Positions 58,193-64,000 of a DNA stretch of 64,000 nucleotides are shown piece by piece. Each line of letters opens with the position of its first letter. Positions within the stretch are counted from its first letter, which is position 1. The notes under the pieces were generated by a model. That model was not told where the DNA came from. It made no database searches and was given only the letters and a program-made list of their open reading frames with translations. Origin of the DNA: Oxytricha trifallax (taxonomy: Eukaryota; Ciliophora; Spirotrichea; Sporadotrichida; Oxytrichidae); assembly GCA_000711775.1 (NCBI GenBank), contig ARYC01000107.1:1-64000 (forward strand). The letters run 5' to 3'. The translations under genes were made by a program, and so were the position numbers.

Positions 58193-59378
58193 ATGGATAA
58201 ATTTAGCAGTCAAAATGATATTATAGATTTTCGAGCAAGTACTTTAGAAAGAGAGATTTTAGCTATAAGAAAGTATTAATTATTCAACTATAACTAATCT
58301 ATTATAAATAAAAGCTAATAAACCACCAAGTCATTAATAGAAAGAATAGTAAGAGATGAGTAGAATCTGGCTTCAGATTAATTTATATTATTTTTAATTT
58401 TATTATTTTATAAATTTTATAGATTTCACTTGCTTGGTATGTTTAGATTTAGTCCAAAACCCCTACGACTGTGAAGTTTGTCACAATTTAATATGTAAAA
58501 CATGTCTACTTACAGTATGCCAATCAAAGTGTCCAAATCAGTGCAATTCAAATAAATAATAATAAATAGGGTTTAGGGAGATTACGCCAGAAAGTCATAG
58601 AGATTTATATGAAATGATGAGTAGCATAATAATTAGCTGTTAATATAGTCATGTTGGCTGTGATGCTTAAATCTCATTACCCCTTATTAACTAGCATTTG
58701 TTAACTTTTATATAACTAAATCATCTGAAATAGTCCTAATATAAATTTATTATGTAAATTTGCGGAATGACTGCATTATAATCAGATAAAATGCATAAAA
58801 CATGTTAAACTGCTAAAACTATAAGATAAATTTGGGTTAGTAAGAGATAATTTGTAGCTTTTAATGTGATAATAATTAAGAACTTTAAGATCATATATAA
58901 TTTGCTTGTGAACATACTAAACTAAAATGTAAATACTGTGATTAAGACGATATCATTAGACATTAAATGGATTTTCATCTAAGATTCCAGTGTTAATTTG
59001 TGGAAATTATTAATGAATTAGATTTAATTAAATGTTTATGAAAAATTGATTTATTGACAATAATTCTCAAAATATTATTGAGGCAATAAATGCAAATAAT
59101 GTGAGGAATCAATTCAAAGAATTAACCTTAAAAATCACATTGAAGATTAATGTTCAAATAGGAAAGTGATATGTAAGCAATGTAATAACCTAGAACTTGT
59201 TATATAAAATGTAATTTTTAATTACTTTAAACTTGGTACCAGTGAAGTCAAATCTCATGACTGCGGATAAAATATGTTTAAAACTATACATTACACTAAA
59301 ACTCATCTGTAGACTTAAATTGAATTTTTATAATTATCTCTAAATGAATTAGAATTAATTTTAAATCCATTAATTTGA
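58193..59378 (+). CDS. TRAF-type zinc-finger protein (RING-like plus TRAF fingers)
   Basis: ATG at 58193 (MDKFSSQNDIIDFRAS) to TGA at 59376. After IES 58375-58420 the frame enters a RING-like Cys cluster (FTCLVCLDLV, YDCEVCHNLICKTCL, CPNQC), then CQYSHVGCDAQISLPLINQH and TRAF-type fingers (CSFQCDNNQELQDHIQFACE, KLKCKYCDQDDIIRHQMDFH, NKCKQCEESIQRINLKNHIE, VICKQC). The architecture resembles TRAF-like E3 ligases, which are abundant in ciliates. AT-rich gaps at about 58700-58820, 59030-59085 and 59215-59240 are probably further IESs or introns. A broken inverted copy lies at 57105-57410. Substrate unknown. Confidence 0.82.
58375..58420 (+). other. IES, pointer AGATT
   Basis: AGATT at 58375-58379 and 58421-58425; excision of 46 bp joins EQNLASD to FTCLVCLDL. 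Confidence 0.85.
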
Positions 59379-59473
59379 TACATTTACATTTCATGCTATT
59401 GACTGTATTTTAGAGTGTATTAAAGCATTAAAATAAATAAATATCGCGTTTTTAATTAAGAATTATGAGCAAG

Positions 59474-61662
59474 TCAATTAAGTGATGTAGACTTAATGAG
59501 ACCAGGTTTAAGACCAGTCTTCTCTCCCCCATAGACTCCCTTAGGCCCCTCTTTGTACTCCTGAACCTTGCTGCCTCTCTTAATAAGTGCTTTTCTGTAT
59601 TTTTCTCTGAATTTAACTCTGGAGTTTCTATCGATCTTCTTTCTCTTACGGGTGAGACCTTTTGCCTTCATTATATCGTAGTTTATGTTTCTCTGGATGT
59701 CCTTCTCCATTCTTTTATATATTAAATGTGGCACTAAAATTATCTCATAAAACTAGGGAATAAAAATAATGCTGTAAATTCTGTCGACTTAGTGGAGTGC
59801 TTGTACTTTCTTTTCCTTGTTTTATTCCTTTTTCATTGCTTTTCTTTCTCTTAGCTTTTCTTTCTAAGCTTCATAGACCTCATCTCCTTCTATTCCACCC
59901 TCATTATAATAAAAAATAAGAAAATACTATAAAAATTCCTTCATCCTTGGATGATTTAGTTACTTATATATCGTTAAAGGTAATTTTTTGTTTTTTCATG
60001 GGAGGTTCATCATTTGATGCATTCTTTTTCAGAGAAGATTTCTTTGTTTAGTTTGTGTCTAATTAATCAGCATTAGTAGACTGAGTGTAAATATAATCAT
60101 TAAAAAATATTATAATGTCTTTCTTGCTCTTTTTATCAGATTTGGGTTATTTCTTATCACTTTCTTTAGTCTTTGGTTCTTTATTCTCGAATTCATTGAC
60201 AACACCAGCTTTCTTGACTAATTTACCGTTCTTAAATTCATATAGCTTTTCTAGGTCAGTGATGTTCATGCTCACACCATCATCTCTGTCGTATTTATCA
60301 TCCTATTCTTCTTCGTCATATTCATCATCCATGTCTTCTTCCATTTCTTCCATTTCATCCTCTAGATCTTCTTCATCATCATAGTCATCTTCTTCGTCTT
60401 CTTCACCATCTTCTTCGTATTATTCATTTTCAACGTCGCTTACATCTTCCATATCATACTCATCCATATCGATTTCACTCTGATTGCCCTCCTCTTCTTC
60501 GTCATATTCCTCCACATCACTAGGCAGTTCCTTCTTTTTCTTAGCATCAGCTTTCTATTGCTTTTTCTCAATTTTCTTAATTTATTTTAACATTTTAAGT
60601 AATTGACCCTCTAATTTCTCATCAACAGGCCTTAAATTATCTAATAGTCCCTTGATATGTGTGATTTTGAACAAAACTGGATGATTTTGCACTTATTTAC
60701 CATCAACCTTCAAAAGTAGGTAAAAACTGAGGAAAGTGCAGTATGATAAGAGCAAATTATGTTTCATTTCTATGTATGTAAGCGTGTTTTTATGGGATTT
60801 CTTGAAACTATTAGCGTGATCTAAGATTGGCTTTAATTTAGTGTTAATGTCATCGAGACTGTATTGGAATTCTTCTAGTAATCCAAGTAATTCAGGGTTT
60901 TCCTTCTCAATTATAGCTTTAATGGTCTTAGGGTTTTGGACTTCCTTAATTAACTCCTTCATTTTGTTGACTGAGTTGTCTGCTTTTGAGTTCTATGACT
61001 TTGTGTTAGTCTGATCCTCTGCGAATAATTTGTCTCCCAGTCTACTCTTTAATCTGCGTTGTGCGAAATCTTCTTCTGAATCTTCGCTCTCCTCATCCTC
61101 ATCACTCTTGATCAAACCTGTGATTTTCTTGCTCGCTTTCCCATCGACTTCTGCGTCCTAGTCCTATTGCTGTTACTAAGCCATCATTTATAGCTTCTTA
61201 GCTCTAACTTTCTGAAGTCTAAGTGCCTCTAAACGCTCATCTTCATCGTCTTCACTTGAAGTGATATCATCCCCTCCTTTCTTGTCTCTGCCATAGAAGT
61301 TCTTCTTCTTGCTGCCCCAGGTGTCGTTCATCTTCAAATCTTCCTTCTGCTTCTGGAGTTCTTTGCCGAAGTCATCAGAGTCTGAACCCATGCCATTATC
61401 GTCATCATCGCTATCGTCACTCTCGTAATTTAGCAGATGCTTCTTATCTACTATTAATACACTAGTAATTATACACGATCTTTGGCAATTTAACATTCAA
61501 AAATAGAATCTTAATTTATATAAACTTGAAGAATACCATCTCACGATTATCGTTATTGCCTAAATCACTTCCACTTTCATCATCATAGGAAGACCCCATA
61601 TCATTGTCATCTTCCTCATCACTGGAAGCTGGCTTGATGTTTCGCTGCTGCTTTTTAGGCAT
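59474..61662 (-). CDS. UTP3: UTP3/SAS10, small-subunit processome protein
   Basis: Minus strand, ATG at 61660-61662 (MPKKQQRNIKPASSDEEDDN) to TGA at 59474-59476. UTP3/SAS10 is a nucleolar protein of the U3 snoRNP small-subunit processome in 18S rRNA maturation. Parts in order: acidic N-terminus (LLNYESDDSDDDDN; FGKELQKQKEDLKMND), the Sas10/Utp3 domain at 60693-60962 (ENPELLGLLEEFQYSLDDI, LKPILDHANSFKKS, MKHNLLLSYCTFLSFYLLLK), a long Asp/Glu tract (60300-60520), and the conserved C-terminus (RNINYDIMKAKGLTRKRKKI, REKYRKALIKRGSKVQEY, GPKGVYGGEKTGLKPGLIKS). Gaps at about 61440-61545 (IES with short pointer GTA, or intron), 60080-60115, 59905-59945 and 59740-59765 interrupt it. It is head-to-head with LSM5, 98 bp apart. 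Confidence 0.92.
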
Positions 61663-61760
61663 TTTCTGCTATTTAATTATTAATTATTTAATTTATCAGG
61701 TATTTATTAACAATTCATTCATTATTATTATTAATATTAATTTATATTATATTATTTGTA
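61663..61760. promoter_or_regulatory. shared 98-bp divergent intergenic region
   Basis: UTP3 (-) and LSM5 (+) start codons are 98 bp apart with only AT-rich sequence between, so both promoters must lie here. The pair may share one two-gene nanochromosome in the somatic nucleus (inference). Confidence 0.4.
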
Positions 61761-62266
61761 ATGGCTTCTACTGCTGCTTAAACAATCGGTGTGGGACATG
61801 TAAATTTATTATATTTAATTATTGACAATACTATATAATTAAATTATAATAATAGAATTATTATGATATAAGTTTACTTCCAATGGGTAATATTGAAAAA
61901 TATTAACGATTAATTTTTATTAGAGATGGTAGACAAATGTCAAGGTTAGAGAGTATGGATTATAATGCAAAACGATAAAGAATTCTCAGGGACTCTTAGG
62001 GGTTTCGATGGTTAAACTTTTAAATTATATATTTTTTACTTAATTTTCCCCGAATTTAGGATGTGTTTATTGTTCAAACATTAATAATAATATAATTGCT
62101 GATAGTTTACTTCAACTTGATATTGGATGATGTGAAGGAGTATTAAGATGCAGGAGCAGGAGGGAAGCGTCTACTGGTGAACCAGGTGGAATCTATGTTG
62201 CTTAATGGCTCTCATATATGTATGATGATACCTGGAGATACTACAGTCCAAGCTGCCAATGAATGA
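61761..62266 (+). CDS. LSM5: LSm5, U6 snRNP / mRNA-decay Sm-like protein
   Basis: ATG 61761 (MASTAAQTIGVGH) to TGA 62264. LSm5 is a subunit of the LSm2-8 ring on U6 snRNA and the LSm1-7 ring in mRNA decay. After IES 61805-61872 and a 37-nt intron (61887-61923) the Sm1 motif reads LLPMEMVDKCQGQRVWIIMQ and NDKEFSGTLRGFD, matching LSm5 (LELVDKC-GS-I-IVMK-DKE--GTL-GFD). Sm1 ends with FNLILDDVKEYQ, then the Sm2 motif VESMLLNGSHICMMIPGD. The gap at about 62010-62130 contains one or two more inserts; TTCAA (near 62074 and 62116) is a candidate pointer, and the residues right after GFD are not settled. Confidence 0.9.
61805..61872 (+). other. IES, pointer TTTA
   Basis: TTTA at 61805-61808 and 61873-61876. 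Excision of 68 bp joins IGVGHVN to LLPMEMVDKC in frame; no GT-AG alternative keeps the frame. Confidence 0.7.
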
Positions 62267-62604
62267 AATATCATGATTAATTAAGGAATTTCATCAGATA
62301 AATCATGAAACCATATAGAATAACTGTGTAAATAATAAAGCTTAATTAATTTCTTAAAAGATAATAATAGTACCACTGATTACTACTTATTTTGTGCATA
62401 TGAATAGATAAAAATATATAAATTAAATCTATAATAAGACAAATATGAAATTAAATTAATAATTCATTCTATAAACATTAATAATATACTTTTACTTCCA
62501 GATATACATAACTTACCATCATAATCATTTAGAGTTCTTAAAAATCAACAAAAACTTCAGAATAATCACATAATATAGAATTACAAATAAATTGACATAC
62601 AAAA
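62267..62604. other. AT-rich intergenic DNA
   Basis: Spacer between LSM5 and the next gene; nothing else seen. Confidence 0.4.
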
Positions 62605-64000
62605 ATGCAAAACATATTCACAAATAATTTCTTCAGTAAAGATAACGAAGGTGATAATAATTATGAAAGTAATGGTGGTGGAGGCAATAGCGAATTGATT
62701 AATTAGTCCAATTTGTTGAAGAAACTCCAAGATTAATTATCATAAAATAATAAGTATTGTTGTATCAATAGCATTGTAATATAATCTTCTTAAATCATTA
62801 ATAATTATCCAGTACATTTTCAAATATATCATCATCAAATAGAAATAATAAGCAGTAAGAATAGAACAACTCCAAACATGGCAAGTATTTCAATCAAGAA
62901 TCAGAGGAAGACGTCTATGAAGATTAATTTCAAAATCCTTAATTCTTAAACATATCATTAATTTAAAATTCGAATAAATTAAAGTCCCCCCCCCACAAAA
63001 TGAATACCATATTTATAATGTGTAAATAAACATAGAAGCCTAGAAAAGCATAAAATCATAATAAAACCATAATAACAATAACTTGAACATTTCAACTAAT
63101 GATTAAAACCGCACAGAAGTTGCTTAAACCTGTAACAAATCTCAAGTGGTCCAGAATGCCATTTAAAATCAATAAAATCAGATTAAGCTGTTCTAGACAC
63201 ATCTGCAGAGTTTTGGGGATTTATTGCCCATGTCTAATAATAGTTCGAGGATTTAATCTCATCATGGTAGTTAAAAGTCACTCTAAGAAACAAATTAATA
63301 GAGGTAGATTGGATAATAATAAATTATTAATATTGTGATAGTTTTAAGTTTATAATTAGAATGCCTAAAATTATATATAAAAATTAATGAAATTATTCAT
63401 GAGTAATTAAAATATTTTATGAATATAGATTGCGAATAATATGAACGGATAGCAAGTGTACAATAACTAAAGTTTCGCCAATATCATATAAAATAATCAT
63501 TAATCTGACAATGTAAAACTGAATAGCCACTTAGAAATGAGTAGTCCCATTTTTTCACAGAAATCTACGAATTTATCAGTGCATAGCCAGCTTAACAATA
63601 ATATATCGTCAGGAATGAATAGAAGCTTTATCAATGAGAGCAGTATATTGCAGATTGAAAATAATGAAAAGTTGTAGCTACAAGTAAAATTATAAATATC
63701 ACAATTAATATTTATTATAATACTTACATTATGTTATTGTAAATATTGAAGGTTTATCTGTATAGACGAAGGGATTAATAAGGTAGTTCTACCATGAGCT
63801 AACTTTTAAATAAAAAAGGGATTTAAATTATCTATTTTTTCCTTTTTGATTAACCTTATATCCCAGCAACGAATAAAAAAGGTAGATTCTTTTGTAAGAT
63901 AAGCCCAAGCTATTGATTTCTCTGAGGAATAGCATGGAGGGTTTGTTGAAAGTACTGATCTGGCGTCTTGACAACGTAATAACACCCTCTGAATTCACTC
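62605..64000 (+). CDS. Asn/Gln-rich protein, partial, possibly scrambled
   Basis: ATG at 62605 (MQNIFTNNFFSKDNEGDNNY) and open to the window end after joining pieces. MDSs: 62605-62754, 62843-about 62970, about 62985-63310, 63441-about 63695, 63881-64000. Pointer AAATAATAAG joins the first two (SQNNK to QQEQNNSKHGKYF). The third is LFQTHLQSFGDLLPMSNNSS-type sequence ending QRQI; the last reads LLQDKPKLLISLRNSMEGLL and KVLIWRLDNVITPSEF. The piece 63441-63695 (FANIIQNNHQSDNVKLNSHL; SSGMNRSFINESSILQIENN) lies inside the interval that the pointer GGTAGATT would remove. Low-complexity, no domain seen; a C9 tract lies at 62986-62994. Confidence 0.65.
62745..62842 (+). other. IES, pointer AAATAATAAG
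   Basis: A 10-bp direct repeat at 62745-62754 and 62843-62852; excision of 98 bp keeps the frame open (QLSQNNK-QQEQNNSKHG). The longest pointer in the window. Confidence 0.85.
63303..63880 (+). other. candidate 578-bp excised interval, pointer GGTAGATT
   Basis: GGTAGATT at 63303-63310 and 63881-63888. The codon phase of AGG-TAG-ATT is the same on both sides although the distance (578 bp) is not a multiple of three, so excision restores the frame. The interval contains another coding segment (63441-63695), so it is not a plain IES. Confidence 0.55.

Noticed and set aside
60115-60384. Ser-rich plus-strand ORF
   Set aside because: Antisense of the Asp/Glu tract of UTP3.

Overview
The window looks like germline (micronuclear) DNA of a hypotrich/spirotrich ciliate close to Oxytricha, Stylonychia or Tetmemena. 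Three observations support this. (1) In every recognisable gene TAA and TAG fall inside conserved coding sequence as glutamine and TGA is the only stop. (2) Several genes are broken by short AT-rich inserts bounded by identical short direct repeats (pointers); removing the insert with one repeat copy restores the expected protein, which is the MDS/IES layout. (3) There are TBE-type transposons with telomere-like C4A4 ends, a DD34E transposase, a zinc-finger/kinase gene and an accessory gene. An all-stops reading with the standard code would find almost no genes here.

Layout. 1-1.6 kb: GC-richer DNA with a broken Tc1/IS630-like transposase. 1.7-8.2 kb: a small acidic ORF, a membrane-protein fragment, a complete SEH1 nucleoporin, a coiled-coil ORF and an LMBR1-domain (LMBD2-like) gene with IESs and introns. 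9-20 kb: two minus-strand genes of unknown function, a Tctex-type dynein light chain, another minus-strand gene and a single-pass membrane protein. 20.6-22.1 kb: a GC-richer decayed membrane-protein gene. 24.3-26.35 kb: an old element with about 225-bp inverted ends and a Rep-like SF3 helicase. 26.46-36.5 kb: about 52 copies of a 191-bp satellite. 36.9-41.7 kb: a TBE. 41.9-45.6 kb and 53.7-56.8 kb: two arms of a large inverted duplication, each with the same two genes. Between the arms lie a TBE remnant, a second TBE carrying a 410-bp palindromic MITE inside its kinase gene, and other small repeats. 57.1-59.4 kb: an inverted broken copy of a TRAF-type zinc-finger gene, a 430-bp TBE deletion derivative, and the intact zinc-finger gene. 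59.5-62.3 kb: UTP3/SAS10 and LSM5 in head-to-head orientation. 62.6-64 kb: an Asn/Gln-rich gene, possibly scrambled, running off the end.

The recognised host genes are ordinary housekeeping genes (nuclear pore, LMBR1 membrane protein, dynein, rRNA processing, RNA decay/splicing). They are not an operon; in the somatic nucleus they would lie on separate or two-gene nanochromosomes. The satellite, transposons, MITEs and IESs are germline-limited material normally removed in development. No tRNA, rRNA or CRISPR array was seen. All calls come from reading translations by eye; no database search was run.
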